Source: CAZQCJ01 sp964591885
Lineage (GTDB): Bacteria; Patescibacteriota; Microgenomatia; PFEM01; JAPLYW01
Reading direction: 5' to 3'
Assembly: GCA_964591885.1 (NCBI GenBank)
Contig: CAZQCJ010000003.1
Span: 1 to 25,529 of the forward strand
DNA length: 25,529 nucleotides
The notes beneath the pieces were generated by a model. It searched no databases. It was not told the DNA's origin and was given only the letters and a program-made list of their open reading frames with translations. This document shows, in pieces, positions 14,753-21,610 of this stretch. Each line of letters starts with the position of its first letter. Positions within the stretch are counted from its first letter, which is position 1. A program made the position numbers and the translations under genes.

Positions 14753-16000
14753 TCAGTTCTCCCTTTTACTCGGTCTTTCCAGCTGATTCAATCTACCAGC
14801 AATAAAATAATCGATCACTTCTTTCGCTGTTTTTCCCTTAACTTGATATAAATCAATCAAATGGTCACGAAGAACATGAAATGAAATCTCACCAAGCTCA
14901 GAGGTGATTAAAATATCACTTTTTTGCTTCGCAATTAAATTAGCTGCCCCTAGCCCTGCTTTGACTTGTCTTTCTCGATAAAGATTCTTAAGAAAATAAA
15001 AGCCTTTTATCTCGCCTTTCTTAAGATTAAGAAAAAGAAAATAAGGGGAACGACCAAATCGATCACTTATCTGAGAAGTTAAACCTTTCTTTTCAACTAC
15101 AGGAATAACCAGATGTTGCAAATCACTCTTAAAAGGTTCTATATGGACAACAAGAGAATCTATTTGGGGGACTTTTTCTTTAATTACCCCTTCAACTCTA
15201 TCAGCAATCTCATGAGCTCTTCTAACATCAACAAACTTTCTAATCCCTACTTTTGTTTCACCAAAAATAAAGGGGCCTGCCTTTCTCAAACGTAAGTCAA
15301 AAAGTTCCTCAATCCCTGGCACTGACTGAATTGCTTTAGCCACCTTTTTCTCAATCTCTTTGCTGGGACTAACATCCATTAAAACAAAAATAGCATCTTT
15401 AGCAGATTCAATTCCTACTCCAAAAATAAAAAGAGAAATTAAAATTCCCATAATTCCTTCTAAATACATTATCCCGAACCATCTAGCGAACAAACCAATC
15501 AAAACAATGGCTGAAGAAAATAAATGCATCCTAGACTCTTTCCCATCAGCAATTAAACTTTGAGAATTAACTCTCCTCCCTGCTTTTACTTCATAGCTCC
15601 CAATAAAAAACATCACCACAGCATCTAGCATCGCCACTCCAACCGCAATTAGAGGATTATTTAATTCTCCTGTGGTAAAAATTTTGCTAATACTTTCTTT
15701 GATGATTTCAAAACCGGCAAATAAAATTAAACCGGAAATAATCAAAGCAGTAATGTTTTCAACTTTGTAAAACCCGTAGGGAAATTTTTCTGTCGGTTTT
15801 TTTTGGGCGATTTTTAAACCAAGCCAAGCAAAAAATGTCGCAAAAGAATCAGCGGCACTATGAATAGCATCCGCCATTAAAACAATACTCCCGGAAATAA
15901 AACCGGCTATAGCCTTGGCAATAGCAAAAAAAATAGTCGTAAAACCAGCTACTAAAGCTACTTTTTGTGCTTTTCTAAGTTTTTCTTCTTTGTCTATCAT
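14753..16000 (-). CDS. Cation diffusion facilitator fused to a NifX-like domain
   Basis: A 415-residue two-part protein. Residues 1-290 form a CDF metal exporter: six helices and a cytosolic C-terminal dimerisation domain. In helix 2 the site is H47-x3-D51 (ADAIHSAAD), as expected. In helix 5 the site usually read as HxxxD or DxxxD is E155-x3-H159 (GKESRMHLFSS), an unusual pair that may change metal choice. Residues about 296-400 form a dinitrogenase iron-molybdenum cofactor (NifX/NifB C-terminal) domain, starting VIPVVEKKGLTSQISDRFGRSPYF-like. The fusion couples membrane metal export to a domain that binds metal clusters, possibly a sensor or scaffold. It lies between the free NifX-like protein (11-base gap) and the second ATPase. 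Confidence 0.9.
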   Translation of the reverse strand: MIDKEEKLRKAQKVALVAGFTTIFFAIAKAIAGFISGSIVLMADAIHSAADSFATFFAWLGLKIAQKKPTEKFPYGFYKVENITALIISGLILFAGFEIIKESISKIFTTGELNNPLIAVGVAMLDAVVMFFIGSYEVKAGRRVNSQSLIADGKESRMHLFSSAIVLIGLFARWFGIMYLEGIMGILISLFIFGVGIESAKDAIFVLMDVSPSKEIEKKVAKAIQSVPGIEELFDLRLRKAGPFIFGETKVGIRKFVDVRRAHEIADRVEGVIKEKVPQIDSLVVHIEPFKSDLQHLVIPVVEKKGLTSQISDRFGRSPYFLFLNLKKGEIKGFYFLKNLYRERQVKAGLGAANLIAKQKSDILITSELGEISFHVLRDHLIDLYQVKGKTAKEVIDYFIAGRLNQLERPSKREN

Positions 16001-16011
16001 CTTTTTATCTA

Positions 16012-16398
16012 CTACCTTCCCCCTCTTCCACTACCAAAACCGCGAGCAAAATTCACGGTGCTATTTTCTATCTCTTCAAGGATCCCTGCTTTATAACTCT
16101 CAAGTGCTTCTTTAGCACTAACTCCTGTCTTAATCCCAAAAACTTTAATTCCCCCAGTCTGAAAAACATTCAAGGCGTTAGGGCCAAAATTACCGGCAAT
16201 AACCGCTCCGACTCCTTTATTAACAACCATTTGGGCTGCAGAAATACCTGCCCCTCGAAAAGCTTGATTCGCAGAATTTTCTACTATTTCAAACTTATCG
16301 TTTTCATCGTCCACAATCAAAAAATAAGGACAACGAGCAAAACGAGGATCAACAAGACTATCTAAATTTTTGCCTGATGAGGCAATTGCAATTTTCAT
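16012..16398 (-). CDS. Free-standing NifX/orange-protein-like metal-cluster protein
   Basis: A 128-residue single-domain protein of the dinitrogenase iron-molybdenum cofactor family. The start MKIAIASSGKNLDSLVDPRFARCPYF-like carries the usual 'DPRFGRC' signature with one cysteine. Then come the IVENSANQAFRGAGI region and a C-terminal Gly/Arg tail (GFGSGRGGR). Nothing here suggests nitrogenase. Free members in anaerobes include the orange protein, which binds a Mo-Cu sulfide cluster; others may bind Fe-S. An AAAGGGGGTGA ribosome site lies about 13 bases before the ATG. It is second in the run after DUF134. Confidence 0.92.
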   Translation of the reverse strand: MKIAIASSGKNLDSLVDPRFARCPYFLIVDDENDKFEIVENSANQAFRGAGISAAQMVVNKGVGAVIAGNFGPNALNVFQTGGIKVFGIKTGVSAKEALESYKAGILEEIENSTVNFARGFGSGRGGR

Positions 16399-16421
16399 TT
16401 TACGATTTTCACCCCCTTTCT

Positions 16422-16619
16422 CTATCTTTTTCTAATCATTGGGCTCCCACATTTAGGACACTTCACTTGATAACAAGAAACACCGGCTTGATGGGGGATT
16501 TCATTCTTACATTCAGGATTAGTACAAATACAAGTTCCTTCCGGACCAGCCGCAAAAGGACCTCCCATTCGGCCTCTTCCGCCACCTCGACCAGCGCCTC
16601 GACCAAAACCAAAAGGCAT
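16422..16619 (-). CDS. Predicted internal-start product: 65-residue Gly/Arg-rich zinc-ribbon protein
   Basis: An in-frame ATG inside the DUF134 gene would give MPFGFGRGAGRGGG..., a typical beginning for small Gly/Arg-rich, four-or-more-cysteine proteins found near NifX-like genes. AAAGGAGGTGA lies ten bases upstream, complementary to the full 16S rRNA 3' end. By contrast the upstream start of DUF134 has no SD. I infer that the ribosome makes both the fusion and the short form. It could instead be a relic of two genes joined by loss of a stop codon. Confidence 0.55.
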   Translation of the reverse strand: MPFGFGRGAGRGGGRGRMGGPFAAGPEGTCICTNPECKNEIPHQAGVSCYQVKCPKCGSPMIRKR

Positions 16620-16904
16620 CTCTATTTCACCTCCTTTCACTTTAATAGCATAACCTTTAACTAAAGCTTCAGCTATTTTTCGATGAGCTAAAGTTAAAAT
16701 TCTTTGAAAAGTACTTTGAGAGATTTTCATTTTCTTTGCCGCTTCTGTTTGTTCAATCTGCTCCAAATCAGCTAATCTTATTGACTCAATCTCGTCAACA
16801 GCCAGACTAATCTCCTTTAATTCAGAAATAGCAATTCCTCTCGGTTTAAAATAGGTAGCTTCAGGATCAAATTCTACCCATCTTAGTTTTCTGCGTCTAT
16901 CCAT
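16422..16904 (-). CDS. DUF134 helix-turn-helix regulator fused to a Gly/Arg-rich zinc-ribbon protein
   Basis: 160 residues. Residues 1-95 are a DUF134 protein: RRRKLRWVEFDPEATYFKPRG at the start and a sigma-region-4-like helix-turn-helix (about 52-85, AAKKMKISQSTFQRILTLAHRKI). DUF134 proteins usually end just after the ..GG stretch, near residue 94. This one runs on from GGEIEM into a Gly/Arg-rich linker and a cysteine-rich end (C-I-C, P-E-C, S-C, KCPKCGSPM) that resembles a separate small zinc-ribbon protein. A perfect SD and an in-frame ATG sit at the junction. DUF134 is predicted to regulate its own metal cluster. The gene starts about 12 bases after the predicted transcription start, has no SD, and its start region is overlapped by a palindrome. 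Confidence 0.88.
   Translation of the reverse strand: MDRRRKLRWVEFDPEATYFKPRGIAISELKEISLAVDEIESIRLADLEQIEQTEAAKKMKISQSTFQRILTLAHRKIAEALVKGYAIKVKGGEIEMPFGFGRGAGRGGGRGRMGGPFAAGPEGTCICTNPECKNEIPHQAGVSCYQVKCPKCGSPMIRKR
16627..16637 (-). promoter_or_regulatory. Perfect Shine-Dalgarno inside the DUF134 coding region
   Basis: The minus strand reads AAAGGAGGTGA, the longest uninterrupted SD match I noticed in the window. It encodes part of KGGEI. Its position before the in-frame ATG at 16619 supports internal initiation. Confidence 0.7.
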
Positions 16905-16908
16905 ATTG

Positions 16909-16922
16909 TGAATATATATTCA
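16909..16922. promoter_or_regulatory. Palindromic operator candidate over the DUF134 transcription start
   Basis: TGAATATATATTCA is a perfect 14-base palindrome directly downstream of the -10 box, covering the predicted transcription start and ending four bases before the ATG. TGAA-N6-TTCA matches the core of operators bound by ArsR/SmtB-family metal sensors. No such sensor is encoded in the window, so DUF134 itself or a distant regulator would bind. Confidence 0.5.
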
Positions 16923-16951
16923 TATATACTCTTTAATTTCTGGTTTGTCAA
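16923..16951 (-). promoter_or_regulatory. Promoter of the DUF134-NifX-CDF-ATPase operon
   Basis: TTGACA (16951-16946), 17 bases, then TATATA (16928-16923) on the minus strand. Predicted start is near 16916, leaving a leader of about 12 bases before the ATG at 16904. Confidence 0.75.
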
Positions 16952-16994
16952 GTTAGCAAAAAATAGAAAAATAGAAAAATATAAAGGGTTTTAC

Positions 16995-17249
16995 CTAATC
17001 GTGCTCGGTAAACATTTTATCGAAAATTTTATCATTTTCCCGAAGCCAATCAACTAACATAGCCGCATGCTCATTTTCTTCATCACGATTGTGAATTAGA
17101 AGTTTTTTTAAAGTTTTATCCTTAGTGTTTTGAATTCTTTCTTCATACCAATTAATTGCTTCTAATTCCTCAATCAATGACTGTCTGGCTCGAGCCAAAT
17201 TCTTCCCTTTTTCATTAAGTCTATCTGAATCACCTAAATTATAAACCAT
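16995..17249 (-). CDS. Encapsulated-ferritin-type (EncFtn) ferroxidase, standalone
   Basis: 84 residues from ATG 17249, an all-helical ferritin-like protein that closely resembles encapsulated ferritins: EELEAINWYEER then HNRDEENEHAAMLVDWLR. Relative to the Rhodospirillum rubrum protein, the iron-site residues E31, E32, E34, W38, Y39, E62 and H65 are all matched (E27, E28, E30, W34, Y35, E58 and H61 here). Such subunits form ring-shaped decamers that oxidise Fe(II) at the dimer interface, usually inside an encapsulin shell. Here the protein stops soon after the second helix (FTEHD), with no C-terminal targeting peptide, and no shell gene is in the window. SD GGAGG is six bases from ATG 17249; the ATG at 17252 is only three away. 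Confidence 0.85.
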   Translation of the reverse strand: MVYNLGDSDRLNEKGKNLARARQSLIEELEAINWYEERIQNTKDKTLKKLLIHNRDEENEHAAMLVDWLRENDKIFDKMFTEHD

Positions 17250-17330
17250 CATTTACCTCCTTTCTTTTAAAGATTTTTAGGATTAATTTATCACTATTTT
17301 TTACGATGCTTCTCTTTTGTTAACATAAGT

Positions 17331-18124
17331 CTATTCTATCCCCAAGGCTTTAAGTCTTTTTTGATATTCTGCCATAATTTGACCATGGCCAGGGCCTGGG
17401 TGGAATAAAATCCGTCCTTCTTTCACAATCTCTGTTGTTCTTTTGGAAGCCATATATTTTAGCTGTAATTTTCTAACTAAGGCTTCCAATTGGGTAAGAA
17501 TTTTTGCAACCATAAGTTCTCTTGAATAAATCTTCGATAAAGTTGATTTTTTACCCATAAAGGCTTTAATTGACAAATCTCATGAGCAGTAAAAAGACTT
17601 TGCTCTTTAATTGGGATTTTCAAATTATTTTCATCTAAAAACATATTAAGGCAAATTTTATCTTTAACCTCTTTATCGCTGGGTCGGCGACGGTTGGCAA
17701 TAAGTTCTACTAAGAAATTAGTTAACAAGCGTGTTAACCAAAGTCGCTTTTTAGTAGTAATGATTAAAAAATCAATATCATCGTCTTGCCCAGCGTTATC
17801 CATGGCTAAATTACCAGTTACCGCCACCATTTTTATCCAAGGAATTAACTTTAACCAAGTAGCAACTTTTCTAGCTAGTAACCATTTCCTCTGACTCCAT
17901 TTTTTTCTTTTTTTCCTTAAATAAATATTTTCATCTTTACCCTTAAGGAAAAAGTAACCTTCCCTAGAGGAAATCTTTCTTAAGTTTTTTAAAACTTTCT
18001 CTAGATTTTGGCTATCAATTTTGTGGCTAATTAAAAATTGGTGAAGTTCTGCTAGAGTTAAGGGATAATTAAAAATATCAGCATAAGCCAATGTCTGTAA
18101 AATTGCTACTTGAGTCTTATCCAT
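17331..18124 (-). pseudogene. Nucleotidyltransferase-fold protein broken by a -1 frameshift
   Basis: Two overlapping frames make one gene. The first (ATG 18124 to TAG 17477, 215 residues) begins with a helical DKTQVAILQTLAYADIFNYPLT module and carries a nucleotidyltransferase motif, TGNLAMDNAGQDDDIDFLII, with the acidic triad DDDID. The frame then closes at FLPNWKP. The other frame continues as LEALVRKLQLKYMASKRTTEIV...ILFHPGPG...YQKRLKALGIE and ends at 17331, the kind of C-terminus expected for the same family. Restoring one T in the CCAATTGG run (about 17486-17494) would join them. It could be a genuine recent mutation or an assembly error; no slippery heptamer is visible. It lies six bases after the solute-binding gene and is presumably co-transcribed with it. 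Confidence 0.75.
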
Positions 18125-18130
18125 ATAAAA

Positions 18131-19774
18131 TTAACGGACAGCAGAACCTAAATCATATTGAGAAAGAAGCTGCGCCACTCCTTGGCTAGTTGTTTTTAAA
18201 ACCTCACTAGCAGAACCTTGGTTGTTAACGGCGTTAACCGCATCTTCAAAATATTTAATCATCCTATCATTAAGTCCGTTGTCAAAAGTCCGCGAACAAA
18301 GATACCATGTTTTAGCTTTAGCGGCTTGATTAATAAAGGGAGCTACTAGAGAATTACCAGTTAGCAGGTTGGCCATAGCTGGATAAGGATATAATTCACC
18401 AAAAAGACGCAATTGAGATTGAGCTTGATAAAGTTCCTGTAAACTCTCTTGGGATGACAAAAATTGTAAAAACTGCCAGGCTTCTTTTGAATACTGGCTT
18501 CTTTTAGCCACTCCTTCTACCCAAAAAGAAGCCCAGGCAATATCTGTCCCCGGCAATTGAGGAACCGGAGCAACTTGAAAACTTAAATCAGGGTTAATGT
18601 TCTTAATCTCAAAAACATCCCAGGAAAAACCAAAATACATTGCTACTTTGCCTCCAGCAAAAGCCAAGGTTGAATTTGGCAAAGTTTCATCCCAAATTCG
18701 ATCAGTATTATTAAAAATAGTATAAAAAACCAAGGCATCTTCAGCTAAATTACTGCTGGGCTGGGACAGATTAACTCCATTTTGCAACATCATCAAACCT
18801 AAAATATCCGACCAATGTTCAATGTTGCTAGTTGTTCCTAGGGCAACACCGGCTGTCTGAATTCTGCCGTTTTCATCCCGAACAGTCAAATCCAGAGCAG
18901 TTTGCCTTAATTCATCCCAAGTAGTTGGAGGTGTCTTTCCGGCTGCTTGGAAAATCTGCTGATTGTAAAAAAGCGCTAAAGTATCGACTTGCAATGGTAA
19001 ACCCAAAAAAGATGAGCCAGATCTTAAATTTTCCTTAACCACCGGATAGAAATTATTTTCAAATTCATTAGCACTCATTATTTCTACTGGGACTGCTTCT
19101 AATTCATTTTTCAACATTGGCAACCAGGTGATATGGAAACGGAAAAGATCAGGCCCTTCATTACGAGCCAGAGCTGATTGAAGTCTTTCCCGATATTCTT
19201 GCGGAGACTGCTGAGAATAATTAATTTTAACGTTAGGGTTTTTGCTTTCCCATTCGGTAATCAAACTTTGCATTACATTTTCCGCTTCCCATAGACCCCA
19301 ATAATTTAAAGTTACTTCTTTCGGTTTTTGGAAACGAGGTAAAACAACTTTTATAACCAGCAAAACAACGCTAACTATAAAACCCAAAACAAGTAAACTA
19401 AGTATAATCTTTTTAAAAACTTCTCCCTTAGGCTTTGTTTGAGAGTCATTTACTTGAGAATCAGAAGAATTATCTTGAGACAAAAATTCTTTAGCTTTTT
19501 CTTCAACCTCCGGAGCAAAAGAAGGAGCTCCTGGTTCTGCTTGGTAATTAAGTTCACTTTTTTCTTCCACTGGATTCTCTGGAGATCGAGCTGGAGAACC
19601 CGTTGGCGAAAAAACCGTCTGTGTTTCATCTACCTTAGTCTCTCTTTGATCAGGAACAGGCGGTGATTCTTCTTTTTTAACTTCCTGCTCTTGCCAAGGC
19701 GGATTAAAATCCTTTCTCTCAGAAGGAGAATTATTATTTCTGTCTTCGGCTGAAGAAAAATTTTGATCAGACAT
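18131..19774 (-). CDS. Membrane-anchored extracellular solute-binding protein (family 1 type)
   Basis: 547 residues. A cytoplasmic, disordered Pro/Glu/Ser-rich tail (1-118) is followed by one membrane helix (about 121-146) and then a sugar/oligosaccharide-type binding protein (about 152-547: LNYWGLWEAENVMQSLITEWESKNPNVKI at the start, LFRFHITWLP, a PTTWDELRQTA hinge and AWQFLQFLSSQESLQELY). There is no lipobox; the internal helix replaces the usual lipoprotein anchor. No ABC permease or ATPase is nearby, so the ligand may be handed to an unlinked transporter, or the protein may act as a surface adhesin or receptor. AGGTA sits directly before the ATG. It is divergent from the VanW gene over 23 bases. 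Confidence 0.85.
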   Translation of the reverse strand: MSDQNFSSAEDRNNNSPSERKDFNPPWQEQEVKKEESPPVPDQRETKVDETQTVFSPTGSPARSPENPVEEKSELNYQAEPGAPSFAPEVEEKAKEFLSQDNSSDSQVNDSQTKPKGEVFKKIILSLLVLGFIVSVVLLVIKVVLPRFQKPKEVTLNYWGLWEAENVMQSLITEWESKNPNVKINYSQQSPQEYRERLQSALARNEGPDLFRFHITWLPMLKNELEAVPVEIMSANEFENNFYPVVKENLRSGSSFLGLPLQVDTLALFYNQQIFQAAGKTPPTTWDELRQTALDLTVRDENGRIQTAGVALGTTSNIEHWSDILGLMMLQNGVNLSQPSSNLAEDALVFYTIFNNTDRIWDETLPNSTLAFAGGKVAMYFGFSWDVFEIKNINPDLSFQVAPVPQLPGTDIAWASFWVEGVAKRSQYSKEAWQFLQFLSSQESLQELYQAQSQLRLFGELYPYPAMANLLTGNSLVAPFINQAAKAKTWYLCSRTFDNGLNDRMIKYFEDAVNAVNNQGSASEVLKTTSQGVAQLLSQYDLGSAVR

Positions 19775-19790
19775 TACCTAATGTTATCAT
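19763..19790 (+). promoter_or_regulatory. Promoter of the VanW gene (half of a divergent pair)
   Basis: TTGATC (19763-19768), 16 bases, then TATCAT (19785-19790) predicts initiation near 19797, next to the ATG at 19798. The VanW mRNA may therefore be leaderless, which fits the absence of an SD. Confidence 0.55.
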
Positions 19791-19815
19791 AGACGAAATG
19801 AAGGAAAAAATGCAA
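19786..19815 (-). promoter_or_regulatory. Promoter of the solute-binding gene, sharing its -10 with the VanW promoter
   Basis: On the minus strand TTGCAT (19815-19810), 18 bases, then TATGAT (19791-19786). Its -10 overlaps the plus-strand TATCAT by five bases. Predicted initiation near 19779 is about 18 bases from the opposite start and five before the ATG. Confidence 0.45.
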
Positions 19816-21570
19816 GCTGTTAAAAATTGGTTTCATTGGCCACTTTTAATTTTAGCTGGGCTTTTTTGCTTGACTTACCTTGGTTATCATTTAGCCTATT
19901 GGCAAAAAATATATCCAGGTGTTAAAATCCTCAACCAGTCAGTAGGCAATAAAACTATCGAAGAAGCAACTTCATCTCTTGAAAAATATTTAATTTCACA
20001 AAACCACCCTGAGTTCTTATCATTTTTCCTAGAGGGCCAACAATGGACTTTAGATCTTAAGGAAATTAATTTTTTCTATAATGGTGCTTTGACCAGCCAA
20101 AAAGCTTATCATGTCGGGAGAAGCAATCAAGCCTGGAATGACTTCCAAACCAAAATCAAAATTTGGTTCCAAGAAAAAAACCTTCCTCTAGATTATTCTT
20201 TAAAAACAGGGGTTTTAGAGGAAAAAATAGATAATTTAGCAACACAAGTTTTTATCCCAACTGTTGAGCCAAGTATTAAAATAAACAAAACTCAATCTCA
20301 AGAAACACCACAAATTATTATTGAACAAGGTGAAGATGGCCAAGAAATCGACAAAAGAAAGTTCTTAAACATTATCAATTATCAATTAACCTGGGCTAAT
20401 TTTAACCCCATCGAAATCCCCATTATTAAAGTTTCACCCCTTTTGACTTCGCAGCAGATGGAAGAGACAAAAAAGAGAGCAGAAAAATTTTTGGGTAAAA
20501 AATTGGTTTTAACAACTCCGGAAAATCGTTGGGAACTTAATGAAAATGATTTAATCGGTTTTCTCTCTTTTACCAACGGTTTTGACCAAGATAAAATTGC
20601 CAGTTGGTCAGCTAATTTAGCCACAACTATCAACCGACCTCCAGAAAATGCTGCTTTTCAATTTACTGAAGGTCGAGTAACTGAATTCCGCCCGGCCAAA
20701 GAAGGACAAACCCTAGAACAAACAAAAACCGTTGATTTAATCGCTCAAAATTTAAAAAAGCTTGAAGAAGGGGAAAAGGAAATCGCCATTAGTTTGCCTC
20801 TCACTCTTACTCCACCAACAATCAAAACCGCTGACGTTAACAATCTTGGCATTAAAGAGTTAGTCGGCAGAGGTATTTCTTATTTTCGGGGTTCTATTAC
20901 TAACCGAATTCATAACATCCAATTAGCTTCTTCACGTCTAAATGGTCTTTTAATTCCTCCAGGAGAAACATTTTCCTTTAACCAAAAACTGGGGGAAGTT
21001 TCTCAATCAACTGGCTATAAAGAAGCTTATATTATTAAAGAGGGTCGAACGATTTTAGGTGACGGTGGAGGTGTTTGCCAAACTTCAACTACCCTTTTCC
21101 GAGCGGCTCTGGACACTGGCCTTCCCATTATTGAACGCTTGGCTCATGCTTACCGAGTCGGCTATTATGAACAAAATTCCCAGCCGGGCTTAGACGCCAC
21201 TGTTTTTGACCCCACCGCTGATTTAAAAATTAAAAATGATACCCCGGGACATCTCTTGCTTCAAACAAAAATTGACTTAAAAAATCAAAAATTAACCTAC
21301 GAATTCTACGGAACAGCTGATGGACGCCAAGTCAGTCTAAGTAAATCAAGGATTTGGGACCAAACTCCACCTCCACCTGACCTCTATCAGGATGACCCTA
21401 CTTTACCAACCGGAACAATAAAACAAATTGACTGGGAAGCCTGGGGAGCTAAGGTCGCCTTTGATTACAAAGTTGAAAGAAACGGCGAAATTCTCCAAAA
21501 CCGAACTTTCTACTCTAACTACCGACCATGGCAAGCCATCTTCTTAAAAGGAACCGGCCCAACACCGTAA
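19798..21570 (+). CDS. VanW-family membrane-anchored wall protein with PG_binding_4-like domains
   Basis: 590 residues. There is a short basic cytoplasmic start and one membrane helix (about 13-33). Two repeated alpha/beta domains of the putative peptidoglycan-binding type (about 50-165 and 225-340) precede a VanW domain (about 350-490: NIQLASSRLNGLLIPPGETFSFNQKLGEV, then DGGGVCQTSTTLFRAAL and DATVFDPTADLKIKNDTP). A C-terminal beta region follows. VanW is named for glycopeptide-resistance operons, but its biochemical role is unknown; here no resistance genes accompany it. The sequence around GGGVCQ..T resembles an L,D-transpeptidase-associated fold and includes a conserved Cys that might be catalytic (inference). 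CPR genomes often carry one or more. Confidence 0.92.
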   Translation: MKEKMQAVKNWFHWPLLILAGLFCLTYLGYHLAYWQKIYPGVKILNQSVGNKTIEEATSSLEKYLISQNHPEFLSFFLEGQQWTLDLKEINFFYNGALTSQKAYHVGRSNQAWNDFQTKIKIWFQEKNLPLDYSLKTGVLEEKIDNLATQVFIPTVEPSIKINKTQSQETPQIIIEQGEDGQEIDKRKFLNIINYQLTWANFNPIEIPIIKVSPLLTSQQMEETKKRAEKFLGKKLVLTTPENRWELNENDLIGFLSFTNGFDQDKIASWSANLATTINRPPENAAFQFTEGRVTEFRPAKEGQTLEQTKTVDLIAQNLKKLEEGEKEIAISLPLTLTPPTIKTADVNNLGIKELVGRGISYFRGSITNRIHNIQLASSRLNGLLIPPGETFSFNQKLGEVSQSTGYKEAYIIKEGRTILGDGGGVCQTSTTLFRAALDTGLPIIERLAHAYRVGYYEQNSQPGLDATVFDPTADLKIKNDTPGHLLLQTKIDLKNQKLTYEFYGTADGRQVSLSKSRIWDQTPPPPDLYQDDPTLPTGTIKQIDWEAWGAKVAFDYKVERNGEILQNRTFYSNYRPWQAIFLKGTGPTP

Positions 21571-21610
21571 ATAAAAGAAATATAATAAATATAATATTAA
21601 TATCATAAAA

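Noticed and set aside
16012..16398. Nitrogen fixation genes
   Set aside because: The NifX-type domains alone do not imply nitrogenase; there are no nifH/D/K genes and the family is common in non-fixing anaerobes.
17490..17510. Programmed -1 frameshift site in the nucleotidyltransferase
   Set aside because: The A-rich stretch CAAAAATTC in the reading frame does not form an X-XXY-YYZ slippery heptamer and no downstream hairpin is evident.
17331..17576. Independent 81-residue gene
   Set aside because: Its first 30 residues are a shadow of the nucleotidyltransferase frame and only the part after about 17490 resembles a real protein end, so it is treated as the frameshifted tail.
19798..21570. 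Vancomycin resistance locus
   Set aside because: VanW occurs without any vanA/H/X/Y/S/R genes. VanW-domain proteins are common in CPR and other bacteria with no resistance role.
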